From: Armatimonadota bacterium
GTDB taxonomy: Bacteria > Armatimonadota > UBA10988
Direction: 5' to 3'
Length of the DNA: 56,618 nucleotides
NCBI GenBank assembly: GCA_016235455.1
Contig: JACRKZ010000055.1
Coordinates: 1-56,618, forward strand
Shown here: in pieces, positions 41,997-53,252 of the stretch
How the letters are laid out: every line of letters begins with the position of its first letter
Numbering within the stretch: position 1 is the first letter of the stretch
Notes under the pieces: model-generated
Told to the model about the DNA's origin: nothing
The model's input: only the letters and a program-made list of their open reading frames with translations
Database searches by the model: none
Made by a program: the position numbers and the translations under genes

Positions 41997-44287
41997 ACGC
42001 GTACATAGTCGATGACCATAGCGCATGGCAGGCCGGCTTCGATCTGCCGCATGGTCGGGTCCTTCTTGTCCGGGCCCATGCCCCAGCCGTTGCCGGTCAG
42101 AGCGCAGTTGAGCAGGATGTACTCAGGCACGTTGGGCACGTGCTGGTCGTCGTCGACGTAGTACACCGGTTTGCTGTCGATGTAGAAGACCAGCCGGCCC
42201 GGCCCCCAGTACAGGCCGTAGGTGTGGAACTGCGACGTGGCCATGGGGTAGCGCAGCAGCCCCGGGCCGTAGCCGTTGTTGTCCAGCGCATAGCCGCCGT
42301 GGCTGTGGGGGGCCGGGTCCTTGTCGGTCACCGGGCCGTAGCTCCAGATGCAGCCCGAGTGTGACAGGAACAGGCCGTCGGCCGTCTTCCACCAGGGCTG
42401 GAACTCGAAGATATCGATCTCCGAGCCGAACCCGCCGGCGCGCTCGCCGGTGCCCACGCGGTCATCCAGCTTGGTGACCGCAGCGCCGCGATCGGGCAGC
42501 AGCCAGAAGGCCGGCCAGGTGCCCGCGCCGCTGCTCATCTTGACCCGCGCCTCGAAGTAGCCGTACTTCTGCGCGAACTTCTCATACGTGGTGATGGCAC
42601 CCGAGGCGAAGGCCTGCTTCTGCCGCGTGTGGCCATACTGGTCGGTGTTCAGGCACTCGCGCTTTTCCACCCGGATGGTGCAGAGCCCGTCGCGCACGAC
42701 CACGTTCTCCGGCACATAGCCCTGGAGCTCGTTGTTGATCACGTCGACGAACCGGTAGCCGGTACCCCACTTGGTGCCGTCCAGCCGGGTGCCGTCGAAC
42801 TCGTCCGACCAGACCAGCTTCCAGTCGCCCGGCGGCAGCCCGTCCAGCGCAAAGGCCAGGCCCTCGATGTAGATCGGCTGCGCTCCGGCGGCCGTGCCTT
42901 GCACCCGGAAGGTGGCCGACTTGATGCCTCGTCCGCTGGGATCGGCCACGCCGACGAAGGTCCGCGAGCCGCCCGCGACCACGCCGGCCGGCATGGCGCG
43001 GTCGGTGCTCAGCGTGGTCCGCGCGTCCACGCGCCGCATCGTGCCGTCGGCCAGCGTATAGGTCACGGGCACCTCGCGGCCCCGGGCCAGTGTGAACTCG
43101 GCCGGCGAACGATAGACGACGCCGAACGAGGCCACCGGCCGCTCGAACGTGAAGGTCTGCTCAGCCGAGCCGCCGGCCGCCTGGCCGATGTCGCCCAGGC
43201 CACTGAGCACCGCGGTCGGGGCACCGTCCTCATTGGGCAGCAGGAGCCTGGCCAGCCGCGGCTTCTGCCGGGCGGCGGCCGCGCTGACGGTGATCTTCTG
43301 GCCCACGGCGCCCTGGCCGCGGGTGTCGAAGGCGAACTGGAAGCTGGCGCCGCCCAGGTCGGCCGCGGCCCGGGGCCAGGTGCCGAAGTCGTAGACGAAG
43401 CGGTGCGTGCCGGCGACGGCGCGGAAGTCATCGAGCGTCGTGATGCCGGGCAGGGCCTGCGCCGGCGCCTTGGTGATGCCCTCGGAGCGCGCGAAGTCGT
43501 GGCTGCCGCGCAGGTTGGCCACCGGCGCCACCGCCGGCCGAGGCATGGTGACGAAGGCCAGGTCGTCGAGCGTCAGGTACTGGTCGCCCTTGCTCGTGCC
43601 CTTGGCGGAGATGCGGATATCCGTGATGCCGCGCCCGGACCGGTCGACGATGCCCACGAAGGTCGGCGTGTTGGCCGCCAGTTGGCCCGAGGCGGCGCCG
43701 CGCTGACCGAGGTTGACGATGGTGCCGTCGGTCAGCGTGTAGGAGACGGCGTAGCCGTTCTCGGCCGCGCCGGCCCAGTAGAAGCGCCGCAACACGAAGG
43801 CCTCGGGCGAGCGGTAGACGAGGCCGAAGGCCGCCACCGGCCGCTCGAAGCGGAAGCTGTGCGTCTGCATCGAGCCCCAGCCGATGTTGCCCAGCCCGGC
43901 CAGCACATGGCCCGCGCCGGCGGCGTCCGGCGAGCGCGTCAAGACGTGGTTCTCGGGCCATGGGCCGTTGGCGGCCAGGGATACGGTCTGGTCGGTCAGC
44001 CCGGCCTCGGCCAGGTGGAAGCGGAAGTCGACATTGGACAAGCCCAGCTTGTCGGGTGCCGCCGGCCAGGCCTCGAAGTCGAAGACGAAGCGGTTGGCGC
44101 TGGCCAACTCGCGGAACTGCGCCGCGCTGCACAGGCCAGGCAGCGCCTCCGCGGCATCAGCCGGCAGCGGCGCGGCGAAGTCGTGGCTGGCGGACAAGTC
44201 GGCGCGCAGCGTGGCGCGCACGGGCTCGGCGGCGCCGGCCCAGGTGGCGTTCAGCGCGACCAGCAAAGCAAGGACCTGACGGATCAT
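41972..44287 (-). CDS. GH16 endo-glucanase-like enzyme with duplicated N-terminal domain
   Basis: The 771-residue secreted protein has a signal peptide, then two tandem copies of a domain of about 220 residues (residues about 30-255 and 258-475). A GH16 catalytic domain follows (about 485-770). The GH16 site reads SEIDIFEFQ, with nucleophile E623, D625 and acid/base E628. It is preceded by KLVWSDEFDGTRLDGTKW and GYFEARVKMSSGAGTWPAFWLLP. Both N-terminal copies share a SHDF start, RFVFDFEAWP/RFVYDFGTWP, FERPVAxFGxVYRSP, YTLxDGT and TFVGxxDxSGRGI. GH16 enzymes cut beta-1,3 or 1,4 glucans and galactans. The ATG at 44287 has GGAG 8 bases upstream. It lies 12 bp after the GH-A gene. Confidence 0.88.
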   Translation of the reverse strand: MIRQVLALLVALNATWAGAAEPVRATLRADLSASHDFAAPLPADAAEALPGLCSAAQFRELASANRFVFDFEAWPAAPDKLGLSNVDFRFHLAEAGLTDQTVSLAANGPWPENHVLTRSPDAAGAGHVLAGLGNIGWGSMQTHSFRFERPVAAFGLVYRSPEAFVLRRFYWAGAAENGYAVSYTLTDGTIVNLGQRGAASGQLAANTPTFVGIVDRSGRGITDIRISAKGTSKGDQYLTLDDLAFVTMPRPAVAPVANLRGSHDFARSEGITKAPAQALPGITTLDDFRAVAGTHRFVYDFGTWPRAAADLGGASFQFAFDTRGQGAVGQKITVSAAAARQKPRLARLLLPNEDGAPTAVLSGLGDIGQAAGGSAEQTFTFERPVASFGVVYRSPAEFTLARGREVPVTYTLADGTMRRVDARTTLSTDRAMPAGVVAGGSRTFVGVADPSGRGIKSATFRVQGTAAGAQPIYIEGLAFALDGLPPGDWKLVWSDEFDGTRLDGTKWGTGYRFVDVINNELQGYVPENVVVRDGLCTIRVEKRECLNTDQYGHTRQKQAFASGAITTYEKFAQKYGYFEARVKMSSGAGTWPAFWLLPDRGAAVTKLDDRVGTGERAGGFGSEIDIFEFQPWWKTADGLFLSHSGCIWSYGPVTDKDPAPHSHGGYALDNNGYGPGLLRYPMATSQFHTYGLYWGPGRLVFYIDSKPVYYVDDDQHVPNVPEYILLNCALTGNGWGMGPDKKDPTMRQIEAGLPCAMVIDYVRVYSGAPEL

Positions 44288-44299
44288 GTCAATCACTCC

Positions 44300-45742
44300 T
44301 CAGCGCTGTTGGGCCTGGATGAACACCACGCCCCGACCGGGCATAGACAGCGGCAGCCCGACCTGCAGATCGACCTGCGTCGCCGGCCCGGTGGGCAGGG
44401 GGAAGCCGTCGGCGTCGACCGGCCGGTCACCCTCGAAGTAGCGCCATTGCGTTACGGCGGACGGGCCCACGCCGGGCACGCGGACGGTGACGCGGCGCAC
44501 CTCGTCGCTGTTGTTGACGACCATGATCGCGGTCATGTCGCCGTGGACGCCCGCCAAGGTGCGCAGACCGGGCAGGTCGGGCTGCGCGGCGGCCACGATG
44601 GCGCTGCCGCCTGGGAAGAGCCGGCACAGCAGCGACCACGGCGTGAACCACGGGCGGATGGCCTCATCCTCGGGGTGGCCCATGGCGCTGCCTTGGGTGT
44701 TCCAGAAACCCCACACTTTGAGCGTGGTGTCGGTGGGCGGCACGGCATGGCCGTTGGCCGAGTGCAGCGCATCGTCCAGGTCCCAGGCGATGCCGCCGTG
44801 CCAGCCGGCGCGCCCGATCTGCGCGGCGATGTCGGCCATGAACACGCCGTAGGGGAAGGTCTTCACGCGCGGCTGCTGGTCGCCGTTGGTCTTGCCCTCC
44901 ACCAAGCCCACCTCGCCCATGAAGAACGGCTTGCTCGCGGCGGCCGGGTCATTGGCCAGCACGACCCGGTGCTGGTCGGCCAGCAACGCCTCGATGCGGC
45001 CGTCAAGCACTTCCCGGTCGCCCGCGTACCAGTGCATCTCCCAGCCGCCGAACTGCTCGGCCATGGTGGCCGAGGCGCGGTCAATCCAGTCCCAGCCCCA
45101 GGCGTTGTCCGGACCGACGATAGCCAGATCGCGCAGTCCACGGGCGTCGAGTTCACGCCGCAACTGCCGGATGCCTGTCTCCCAGGCCGGTCGATTGACC
45201 TTGCCGCCAGGCCACATCCAGTCGCCGTTGGGCTCGTTCATCAGGTTGTAGTAGCGCACCACCGAGTAGCCGCGCACCTCCCGCAGCCAGCGGCAGCAAT
45301 CGGCGGCGAGCCGGGCCCACAGCGGATGGTCGGGTGTGCCGATGGTCTGCTCGCCCACCCGGCCCGGCGGCGCCCATTCACCCAGCATGACTCTGATGCC
45401 CTTGGCCTGAGCGTAGTCGAGAATGGCCAGCAACCACTTGAGGCGGGCGCGGATGGCGGTCTCGTCGCGGGTCCAGATGTAGTCTGGCTGGCCATCGGCG
45501 CCAACGCCCAGACAGTAGGACCGCGCGCCAAACATGACCCGCACGATGGCCGGCCGCATGAACTCCATGCGCCGTAGCGTCAACGCCCAGGCGTCGTCGC
45601 TGGGCGGGTACTCGTAGGGATCCCACTGCACGCCGTAGCCCAGCATCGACGGCACCACGGTGCGAGCGCGGTCGATGTCGATGACCAGCGGCTCGCCGGC
45701 GGCGAGGCCGGCGGCGCAAGCCAGGTACAGAACGGTGTGCAT
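44300..45742 (-). CDS. Clan GH-A glycoside hydrolase (GH5/GH39-like)
   Basis: The 480-residue protein has a short signal sequence (HTVLYLACAAGLAAGEP) and a TIM barrel (residues about 20-350). The clan GH-A catalytic pair is visible: acid/base E170 in YYNLMNEPNGDW and nucleophile E277 in FFMGEVGLVEG. A beta-sandwich of about 110 residues follows (IMVVNNSDEVRRVTVRVPG). Exact family is uncertain; an endo-glycanase or exo-beta-glycosidase acting on plant or microbial polysaccharide is likely. It is transcribed just ahead of the GH16 gene, so the two should act on the same polymer. Confidence 0.8.
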   Translation of the reverse strand: MHTVLYLACAAGLAAGEPLVIDIDRARTVVPSMLGYGVQWDPYEYPPSDDAWALTLRRMEFMRPAIVRVMFGARSYCLGVGADGQPDYIWTRDETAIRARLKWLLAILDYAQAKGIRVMLGEWAPPGRVGEQTIGTPDHPLWARLAADCCRWLREVRGYSVVRYYNLMNEPNGDWMWPGGKVNRPAWETGIRQLRRELDARGLRDLAIVGPDNAWGWDWIDRASATMAEQFGGWEMHWYAGDREVLDGRIEALLADQHRVVLANDPAAASKPFFMGEVGLVEGKTNGDQQPRVKTFPYGVFMADIAAQIGRAGWHGGIAWDLDDALHSANGHAVPPTDTTLKVWGFWNTQGSAMGHPEDEAIRPWFTPWSLLCRLFPGGSAIVAAAQPDLPGLRTLAGVHGDMTAIMVVNNSDEVRRVTVRVPGVGPSAVTQWRYFEGDRPVDADGFPLPTGPATQVDLQVGLPLSMPGRGVVFIQAQQR

Positions 45743-45944
45743 GGCGGGCGGCTCCGGCCCGCAGGATAGCCGGCCGAGCCGCCGGCTGGCAAGGGCCGGA
45801 GCGCCCGAGAGTGCGTTACGCAGTTGTCAGGCAGACGCTTGACAGGGGTCAGTCGGGGCGGTCACACTGCCTTACATCCGCAATGGTAGGGGCCGGCGTC
45901 TGCGCCCCACCGCTCGCGGTGACCACCGCTTCGAGGAGTGCTCG

Positions 45945-48900
45945 ATGGCCAGCCCCATCGTCTCTGGTGCCGAACTGCCCGTAGGCGAAGATCGCTATCG
46001 CGTCATCGTCGAGACGACGCACGAAGGCATCTGGCTGGTGGACGGCGCGTGGCGCACGAGCTTTGTCAACGCGGCCATGGCGGCCATGCTTGGCTACGAG
46101 CCAGCGGAGATGATCGGGCACCTGCCCACGGACTACGTCGACGACGATGTGCGCGACGAGTTGCGCGCGCTGGCCGCGCGCCGCGAGCAAGGCGTCACCG
46201 AGACCCACGAGTTCCGCTTCCGCCGCCGCGACGGGCGGCCGCTCTGGACGCTGGTCTGCACCTCGCCCATCAGCGCCGCCGACGGCAGCTTCGCCGGCGC
46301 GCTGGCCATGGTCACCGACATCACCGAACGCCAGAAGGCCGAGACCCAGCGCCGCTTGCTGCAGCATTCGCTCGACCACGCCGCGCATTCGGTGGTGTGG
46401 ATGCGGCCCGATGGCAGCTACGCCTACGTCAACGAGGCCGCGGCAAGTCTGCTGGACTACACGCGCGAGGAGTTGCTGAGCCTGCGGGTGTACGACGTCA
46501 ACCCGATCATGACGCCGGAGCGATTCGCCGCCCTGTGGGAGCGGCTCCGGGCCGAGCGCGCGCTGACTTACGACGTGGACCTGGTGCGCCGCGATGGCAC
46601 GCCGGTGCCGCTGGAGGCCACGCTCAGCTACCTGGCCTTCGAGGGCGAGGAGTACGCCCTCGGCTTCTCGGTGGAGATCGGCGAGCGCCGGCGCAACGAA
46701 GCCGTGATGGCCGCGCGCCTGCGCCTGCTGGCCTTGGCCGAGACGCACTGCCTGGCCGATCTGTTGCGCGCCACGCTGGACGAGGCCGAGGCCCTGACGG
46801 GCAGCCAGATCGGCTTCTATCACTTCGTCGACGACGACCAGCTCCAACTCAGCCTGCAGCAGTGGTCGACCAACACGGTGGCGCACATGTGCACGGCGGA
46901 GGGCGCCGGCAGCCACTATCCCGTCAGCGAGGCCGGCGTGTGGGCCGACTGCCTGCGGGAGCGGCAACCGGTCATCCACAACGACTATGCCGCGCTGGAG
47001 CACCGACGCGGCCTGCCCGACGGTCACGCGGCCGTGGTGCGCGAGTTGGTCGTACCGGTGCTACGCGGCGAGCGCGTCGCGGCCATTCTGGGCGTCGGCA
47101 ACAAGCCGACCGACTACACGCAGACCGACGTGCTGGCCGTGAGCGCACTGGCCGATCTGGCCTGGACCATCGCCGAGCACAAGCGCGCCGAGGAGGCGTT
47201 GGCGGCCAGCGCGGCACTCCTGGACGCCACGCAGAGCATCAGCCTGGTGGGCGGCTGGGAATGGGACATCGCTGCGCAGCGCATGCTCTGGACAGATGAG
47301 ACCTACCGCCTGCACGGCCTGACACCGGGTTGGCCGGCGGTCGGCTCGACCGAGCACGTTGAGGTGAGCGCCGCCTGCTACCCCGGCGCGGCGCGCGAAG
47401 CCGTGCTGCAGGCATTCCAGCGTTGCGCCGAGCACGGCGAACCCTACGACCTCGAGCTACCGTTCGTCAACACCACCGGGCGCGCCATGTGGGTGCGCAC
47501 CACTGGCCAGCCAGTGTGGGCTGACGGGCGGGTCGTCAAGCTGGTCGGCAATCTGGTCGACATCACCGCGCAGAAGGCGGCAGAAGCCGAGCTGCAGCTC
47601 AAGTCCAACGTGCTGGACCAGATCCAGGACCATGTGCTGGTGACCGACCTGACCGGCCGCATCACCTACGCCAACGACACTCAGTGCCAGTCCCTCGGCA
47701 GGGATCGCTCCCAGCTCATCGGTCACCCCGTGCATGTGCTCGGCGAAGATCCGGAGCAGGGCGCAACGCAGGATCACATCATTGCCGAGACACTGGCCCA
47801 CGGCGCCTGGCGGGGCGAGGTGGTGAACCGTGCCGCCGACGGCGCCGAGCACATTGTCTACTGCCGCACCCAGGTTGTTCGGGATTCCGACGGCGAGGTC
47901 GTGGCTTTGAGCGGTGTCGGCACCGACATCACCGAGCGCAAGCGCATCGAGGACGCCTTGCGCGCCAGCGAGGCTTTCGGCCGCGACGTGCTCGACTCGC
48001 TGACAGCGCACATCGCGGTGCTCGATGGCGATGGCACCGTGGTGGCGGTGAACGACGCCTGGCGCCGGTTCGCCGAAGCGAACGGCTGCCGCGCCAAGAA
48101 CGTGGCGATCGGCGCCAACTACCTGGCCGTCTGCCGGCGCGCGGCCGACGCCCATTCGGACCGGGCGCAGGAGGCGCTCGACGCGCTGCAGGCGGTGTTG
48201 TCCGGGCAGGCGCCTTCGGCGTCAGTCGAGTACTCGTGCCATTCGCCTCAGGAGCAGCGCTGGTTCTGCATGCACATCTGGCCGCTGAGCGGCGCTCGCG
48301 CGGGTGTGGTGGTGGCCCACGAGAACATCACGCAACAGCGCCTGGCAGGCCAGGCACTGGCCCATAGCGAGGCACTGCACCGAGACCTGCTGGCCGGTTT
48401 GCCCGACCTTGTGATCCGCTTCGATCGCGACGGCCGCCACCTGTTCGCCTCGCCCAACATCGCCGAGGTGTTCGGGCAGCCCGCCGAGTGGTTCCTGGGC
48501 CACACGCACAGCGACCTGCGGATGGACCCGGCACTCAGCGATTTCTGGGCCCGGTCGCTGGCCGAGGTCGTGGCCACCGGGCAACCCAGCGAAGCTGAAC
48601 TGAGCATGGCCACGCCGCATGGTCCGGCCGTCCACAATCTGCGGCTCGTTCCCGAACGCGATGCCGACGGCGAGGTGGAGTCGGTGCTGGCCATCTGTCG
48701 CGACATCACCGAGCATCGCCGTATCGAGGAGAACTACCGCACACTGTTCCGCGAGATGCTCGACGGGTTCGCGCTCCATGAGATCGTCTGTGACGAGCAG
48801 GGGCGGCCCTGTGACTACCGCTTCATCACCGTCAACCCGGCCTTCGAGCGGCTCACCGGCCTGCACGCCGAGCAGTTGGTCGGCCGTACTGTGCTGGAGG

Positions 48901-51419
48901 TGATGCCGGGCACCGAGCAGCACTGGATCGACACCTACGGCCGCGTGGCACTGACCGGTGAGCCGGCGTTCTTCGAGAACTACTCGGCCGAGCTCGCCAA
49001 GCACTTCGAAGTGACGGCCTACCGGCCCGCGCCGGGCCAGTTCGCCTGCATCTTCGTCGATGTCACCGAGCGCCGCCGTGCCGAGGATGCCCTGCGCGAG
49101 AGCCAGGCCATGCTCAACCTGGTGCTCGACACCGTGCCGCAGTCGGTCTTCTGGAAGGACCCCGTCGGACGCTATCTGGGCTGCAACCAGGTCTTCGCCC
49201 GGGCCGCCGGATTCGCCTCGCCGGCCGAGGTGGTCGGCCGGACAGACGACGACATGCCCTGGCCGCCGCACGAGGCCGAGGCCTACCGAGCCGACGACCT
49301 GGAGGTGCTGCGCACCGGCCGCGCCAAGATGCACATCGTCGAGCCGCTGCAACAGGCTGACGGCGCCCGGCTCTGGATTGACACTTCCAAGGTGCCACTG
49401 CTCGATGATCAGGGCGTTCCGTTCGCGGTGCTGGGAGTCTATCAGGACATCACCGAGCGCAGGCAGGCCGAGGAGGCAGTGCGTCGGAGCACCATCGTCC
49501 TCGAACGGACCTTCGAGCAGTCGCCCGTGGCGATGGTGCTGGTCAGCCTGCCCGACGCCGTGCTGCGTATCATCAACCCGGCTTGCCTCCGCCTCCTGGG
49601 CGTCGAAGACGAGCCCTCCGCAGTCGGGACCCGCCTCCTGGACATACAGCCCTCCTGGCGCGACTTCACCGCCGACGGCCATGAGCAGCGCTTGGACCAA
49701 CTACCGCTGGCGCGGAGTCTGCGTGGCGAGACGACCACTGGCGAGGAGCGGTACATCATCCGCAAGGACGGCAGCATCGCCCACGAGCTGGTCAGTGCGA
49801 CGCCGATTCTCGACGCCAACGGCGAGCCCATCGCGGCGCTGCTGATCATGATGGACATCACCGCGCAGAAGCAGGCCGATGCCGCGCTGCGTGTCAGCGA
49901 GGCCCGCTTCCGCGACCTGCTGCAGCACGTGCCTTCGGTGGCCGTCCAGGGCTATGCGCCGGACGGCACCACGCAGTACTGGAACAAGGCCTCCGAGGCG
50001 CTGTATGGCTACACCGCCGAGGAGGCCATTGGCGCCAACCTGCTCGACCTGATCATCCCACCCGAGATGCGCGACGATGTGCGCGGCGCCATCGATTACA
50101 TGGCCGAGACAGGCGAGGCCATCCCCTCGGCCGAGCTGACGCTGATGCGCCGTGATGGATCACGGGTGGCGGTCTACTCGAGCCATGTCATCGTGCGCGT
50201 GCCGGGCCGCGAGCAGGAGCTGTTCTGTATCGATGTCGACCTGACCGAACGCAACCGCGCCGAGGAGGCGCGCGCCACGCTCGAGGCCCAGCTCGGGCAG
50301 GCGCAGAAGATGGAGTCGGTGGGCCGGCTGGCCGGCGGCGTCGCCCACGACTTCAACAACATGCTCGGCGTGATCCTTGGCCACACCGAGATGGCGCTGG
50401 ACCAGGTGCCCGAGGGCGAATTGCTGCACGAGGACCTGGAGGAGGTCCAGAAAGCGGCGCAACGCTCGGCCGATCTGGCCCGGCAGCTTCTGGCCTTCGC
50501 GCGCAAGCAGACCATTGCGCCCACAGTGCTCGACCTCAACGAGACCGTGGGTGGCCTGCACAACATGCTGCAGCGCATGGTGGGCGAGAACCTGTGCCTC
50601 ACCTGGCAGCCAGCGGCGGCCTTGTGGCCGGTGAAGATGGATGCCTCGCAGCTCAACCAGATGCTCACCAATCTGTGCGTCAACGCCCGCGACGCCGTGA
50701 ACGATGTGGGTGAGATCACCATCGAGACGGCCAATGAGGTGGTCGGCGAGGCCGACGGGCCCGTGCCCCCGGGCGAGTGGGTCAAGCTGACCGTGCGCGA
50801 TGACGGCTGCGGCATGGACGCCGAGACGCTGAGCCACATCTTCGAGCCGTTCTTCACCACCAAGGCGGTGGGCGTGGGCAGCGGCCTGGGTCTGGCAACC
50901 GTCTACGGCGCGGTGCGGCAGAATGGCGGCCACATCACCGTGACCAGCCAGCCCGGCCGTGGCACCATCTTCGCCATCTACCTGCCGCGCCACCGGGGGC
51001 CGGCCGAGCTGGTCGAGGCCGATCCCGACGCTGAGCCGACGCCCAGCGGCCAGGAGACCATCCTGCTGGTCGAGGACGAGCCGGCCATCCTGCGCATGAC
51101 CGCGCGCATCCTGCGCGGCAAGGGCTATACCGTGCTGCCCGCGGCCACCCCGGGCGAGGCCATGGCGCTGGCGCGTTCGCACCCAGGCCGGCTGCACCTG
51201 CTGCTCACCGACGTGGTCATGCCCGAGATGAACGGCCGCGAACTCGCACGCCAGGTGCAGCTGCTCCATCCCGGCGTACGGCGCGTGTTCATGTCGGGCT
51301 ATACCGCCGACACCATCGCTCACCACGGCGTGCTGGAGGAAGGCGTGCACTTCATCCAGAAGCCGTTCGCCGCCAAGACGCTGCTGACCAAGGTGGCCGA
51401 GGCCTTGGCGGCGGAATAG
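45945..51419 (+). CDS. Soluble hybrid histidine kinase with ten PAS-like domains, GAF and C-terminal receiver
   Basis: The 1,824-residue protein has no membrane helix. Sensor modules in order, with approximate residues: PAS 17-129, PAS 138-249, GAF 256-412, then PAS 422-543, 552-666, 679-800, 809-926, 931-1046, 1054-1176, 1184-1309 and 1321-1441. Each PAS ends in a DITER/DITAQ-type linker. The kinase core has the H-box [16 protein letters not shown] (H1468), N-box [12 protein letters not shown], and [16 protein letters not shown] and [11 protein letters not shown]. The C-terminal receiver has D1756 in [13 protein letters not shown] and K in [12 protein letters not shown] is 8 bases before the ATG. 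A weak TTGACA-N18-CACACT lies at 45839-45868. Signals and output partner are unknown. Confidence 0.93.
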   Translation: MASPIVSGAELPVGEDRYRVIVETTHEGIWLVDGAWRTSFVNAAMAAMLGYEPAEMIGHLPTDYVDDDVRDELRALAARREQGVTETHEFRFRRRDGRPLWTLVCTSPISAADGSFAGALAMVTDITERQKAETQRRLLQHSLDHAAHSVVWMRPDGSYAYVNEAAASLLDYTREELLSLRVYDVNPIMTPERFAALWERLRAERALTYDVDLVRRDGTPVPLEATLSYLAFEGEEYALGFSVEIGERRRNEAVMAARLRLLALAETHCLADLLRATLDEAEALTGSQIGFYHFVDDDQLQLSLQQWSTNTVAHMCTAEGAGSHYPVSEAGVWADCLRERQPVIHNDYAALEHRRGLPDGHAAVVRELVVPVLRGERVAAILGVGNKPTDYTQTDVLAVSALADLAWTIAEHKRAEEALAASAALLDATQSISLVGGWEWDIAAQRMLWTDETYRLHGLTPGWPAVGSTEHVEVSAACYPGAAREAVLQAFQRCAEHGEPYDLELPFVNTTGRAMWVRTTGQPVWADGRVVKLVGNLVDITAQKAAEAELQLKSNVLDQIQDHVLVTDLTGRITYANDTQCQSLGRDRSQLIGHPVHVLGEDPEQGATQDHIIAETLAHGAWRGEVVNRAADGAEHIVYCRTQVVRDSDGEVVALSGVGTDITERKRIEDALRASEAFGRDVLDSLTAHIAVLDGDGTVVAVNDAWRRFAEANGCRAKNVAIGANYLAVCRRAADAHSDRAQEALDALQAVLSGQAPSASVEYSCHSPQEQRWFCMHIWPLSGARAGVVVAHENITQQRLAGQALAHSEALHRDLLAGLPDLVIRFDRDGRHLFASPNIAEVFGQPAEWFLGHTHSDLRMDPALSDFWARSLAEVVATGQPSEAELSMATPHGPAVHNLRLVPERDADGEVESVLAICRDITEHRRIEENYRTLFREMLDGFALHEIVCDEQGRPCDYRFITVNPAFERLTGLHAEQLVGRTVLEVMPGTEQHWIDTYGRVALTGEPAFFENYSAELAKHFEVTAYRPAPGQFACIFVDVTERRRAEDALRESQAMLNLVLDTVPQSVFWKDPVGRYLGCNQVFARAAGFASPAEVVGRTDDDMPWPPHEAEAYRADDLEVLRTGRAKMHIVEPLQQADGARLWIDTSKVPLLDDQGVPFAVLGVYQDITERRQAEEAVRRSTIVLERTFEQSPVAMVLVSLPDAVLRIINPACLRLLGVEDEPSAVGTRLLDIQPSWRDFTADGHEQRLDQLPLARSLRGETTTGEERYIIRKDGSIAHELVSATPILDANGEPIAALLIMMDITAQKQADAALRVSEARFRDLLQHVPSVAVQGYAPDGTTQYWNKASEALYGYTAEEAIGANLLDLIIPPEMRDDVRGAIDYMAETGEAIPSAELTLMRRDGSRVAVYSSHVIVRVPGREQELFCIDVDLTERNRAEEARATLEAQLGQAQKMESVGRLAGGVAHDFNNMLGVILGHTEMALDQVPEGELLHEDLEEVQKAAQRSADLARQLLAFARKQTIAPTVLDLNETVGGLHNMLQRMVGENLCLTWQPAAALWPVKMDASQLNQMLTNLCVNARDAVNDVGEITIETANEVVGEADGPVPPGEWVKLTVRDDGCGMDAETLSHIFEPFFTTKAVGVGSGLGLATVYGAVRQNGGHITVTSQPGRGTIFAIYLPRHRGPAELVEADPDAEPTPSGQETILLVEDEPAILRMTARILRGKGYTVLPAATPGEAMALARSHPGRLHLLLTDVVMPEMNGRELARQVQLLHPGVRRVFMSGYTADTIAHHGVLEEGVHFIQKPFAAKTLLTKVAEALAAE

Positions 51420-51437
51420 CCGGACCCGCCAGCCGGC

Positions 51438-52232
51438 TCAGTTCGGGTTGGCGCCGACGGTGAACTGCCACATGTAGCCCGCGGAGTTGCGCTTGGCCAG
51501 ATCCTGCAGCCGCGTCACCTTGGCGTGGCCGTCGCAGTAGACAGCGATGGCCGTGTCGTTCGACCCGTGCCGGCCGAACACCTTGCCCTCCACGCGCGGG
51601 CCCCAGCCACCGTAGTTGCCGATGGTGGGCGGCACGGCGACCATATCCAGCGTGTCGGTGGCCTGGTTGGGCCAAGCCGCCTGGAAGCTGCAATTGGTGT
51701 CTATCACCCAGATGGTCTGTGCCGGAGCCGTCAACGCCGACATGGCCATCGGGCCACCGTCGTTGACGGCGATGGCCGGTCCTTTGTTGGACGAGTTGCC
51801 GTCCGCCCAGTAGGCGTTGTTGATGCCGTAGCTGCCCCAGTACCGATCATCGGCCGCGGCCAACTGGCTGGCCGGGACATACAGGCCGCTGCAGCCGTTG
51901 ACCCCGCTGTCGTCGGGACAATGGAAGACCTGGGCGCTCTTCACATACGGTTGGATCTCGTCCATCCACTTGTAGCTGCCGACGGCCATGCTCGATCCGC
52001 CAGGGCTGCCGACCCAGATGAGCACCATCTTCTCGTCATAGTCCTGGGCGTACTGAAGCAGTCCCAGGCCGATCTGCTTGAGGTTGCTCGAACAACTGGA
52101 CATGCGCGCCTTCTCGCGCGCCTTGGCAAAGACGGGGAACAAGATGGCCGCCAGAATGGCGATGATCGCAATGACGACCAACAGTTCGATGAGGGTGAAT
52201 CCAGGGGTACGACGAAGCCTACGCGTGCGCAT
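51438..52232 (-). CDS. Type II pseudopilin-like protein, Armatimonadota style
   Basis: The 264-residue protein begins [20 protein letters not shown], with the prepilin Gly-Phe cleavage site and Glu+5. It then shows [20 protein letters not shown] and [20 protein letters not shown]. The exposed part has FHCPDDS, several Cys residues and, near the end, [11 protein letters not shown]. It is probably processed by a prepilin peptidase and anchored or secreted through a type II-like system. GGAGGAG precedes the ATG at 52232. It is related in plan to the gene at 8016-8702. It is convergent with the hybrid kinase gene (18 bp between stops). Confidence 0.9.
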   Translation of the reverse strand: MRTRRLRRTPGFTLIELLVVIAIIAILAAILFPVFAKAREKARMSSCSSNLKQIGLGLLQYAQDYDEKMVLIWVGSPGGSSMAVGSYKWMDEIQPYVKSAQVFHCPDDSGVNGCSGLYVPASQLAAADDRYWGSYGINNAYWADGNSSNKGPAIAVNDGGPMAMSALTAPAQTIWVIDTNCSFQAAWPNQATDTLDMVAVPPTIGNYGGWGPRVEGKVFGRHGSNDTAIAVYCDGHAKVTRLQDLAKRNSAGYMWQFTVGANPN

Positions 52233-52345
52233 ACTGCTCCTCCGTTGGGCATGATGCCCCGGACCAGTATGCCACGCCGCCGCAGCGCAGCGCTAGTCGC
52301 CAGCGCCTGCTTTCCTGCCTGTTGCCTCTGCCTGCAGGGAGGAGT

Positions 52346-53203
52346 CTAGCCCGTCAGACCCGCGCGGATCTCCTCCAGCAGCGCCTTGGCCGCGAGGATG
52401 TCGGCGGTCTGCTTGGGTCCGCTGATCTCGCGCTCGATGGTCAACGGACCACGGTAGCCACGCTCATAGAGCGCGGGAATCAGCTCGCGGATGCGCACGT
52501 CGCCCTCACCCAGCGCCACTTCGTGGCCCAGGCCCTGGCCCGGCTCGGGCGGGAACCCATCCTTGCAGTGCGTGTTGAAGACGAACGGGGCGATCTGGTC
52601 GACCACGTTCATCGGCCGGTCCTTGCCGTACAACAGCAGGTTGGCCGGATCGAGATTGATGCCCACATGCGGATGCCGGTCGATGTCGTTGATGGCGCGC
52701 ACCAGTGTGGCGGCGGTCTCCTGGCCGGTCTCGAAGGCGAAGGTCTGTCCGTTCTCCACAAAGTAGTCCACCAGCGCCCGCATGGTGTCGATGAACGGCT
52801 CGTAGGTCTCGTCGTTGGGGTCTTCGGGGATGAAGCCGACATGGCTGGTGACCGCGTTGATGCCCACCTCGCGCGCCCAGTTGCTGACGCGCACGGCGCG
52901 CACCGTGCGCTCGCCGCGGGTGCGCGTAGGCACCAGGCCGATGGTGCGCGGTCCGCCAAACAGGTCCCAGATGTGTCCGTGGAACATGATGAACACCGCC
53001 GTCACCTGGACACCGGTCTCGTCCATCGCCGCGCGCAGCTTGTCGCGCATGGCGGGCGCCTCGGGCCCGCTCAGGTAGTTGTCCGGCGGGCAGCCGAGTT
53101 GCGCGCTGGGGAAGCCGAGTTCGGCGATCTTGGCGAACTCGTGCAGCGGTTCAGCACCGACACCGGTCATCACACCGAGGGCCAGCGGTTCGAGCGTGGG
53201 CAT
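52346..53203 (-). CDS. Sugar phosphate isomerase/epimerase, xylose isomerase-like TIM barrel
   Basis: The 285-residue protein fits the AP endonuclease 2/xylose isomerase-like fold. Metal-site segments are seen: NAVTSHVGFIP, TFAFETGQE (metal Glu), VGINLDPANLLLYG (metal Asp), FNTHCKDG (metal His) and LTIEREISG (metal Glu) near the end. Such enzymes isomerise or epimerise keto-sugars or inositol-type compounds. Substrate cannot be told. AGGAG lies 8 bases before the ATG at 53203. It is a monocistronic gene between the pseudopilin and fic. Confidence 0.88.
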   Translation of the reverse strand: MPTLEPLALGVMTGVGAEPLHEFAKIAELGFPSAQLGCPPDNYLSGPEAPAMRDKLRAAMDETGVQVTAVFIMFHGHIWDLFGGPRTIGLVPTRTRGERTVRAVRVSNWAREVGINAVTSHVGFIPEDPNDETYEPFIDTMRALVDYFVENGQTFAFETGQETAATLVRAINDIDRHPHVGINLDPANLLLYGKDRPMNVVDQIAPFVFNTHCKDGFPPEPGQGLGHEVALGEGDVRIRELIPALYERGYRGPLTIEREISGPKQTADILAAKALLEEIRAGLTG

Positions 53204-53252
53204 GGGTGGTACTCCTGGCGGGCCTAGGGTAGCAGATTCGCGGCGCGACGGC

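Noticed and set aside
42629..45577. A 982-codon open frame on the plus strand, opposite the GH16 and GH-A genes.
   Set aside because: It is low in hydrophobic cores, rich in Arg/Gly/Val/His, and has no recognisable motif. The minus strand carries two genes with intact catalytic motifs.
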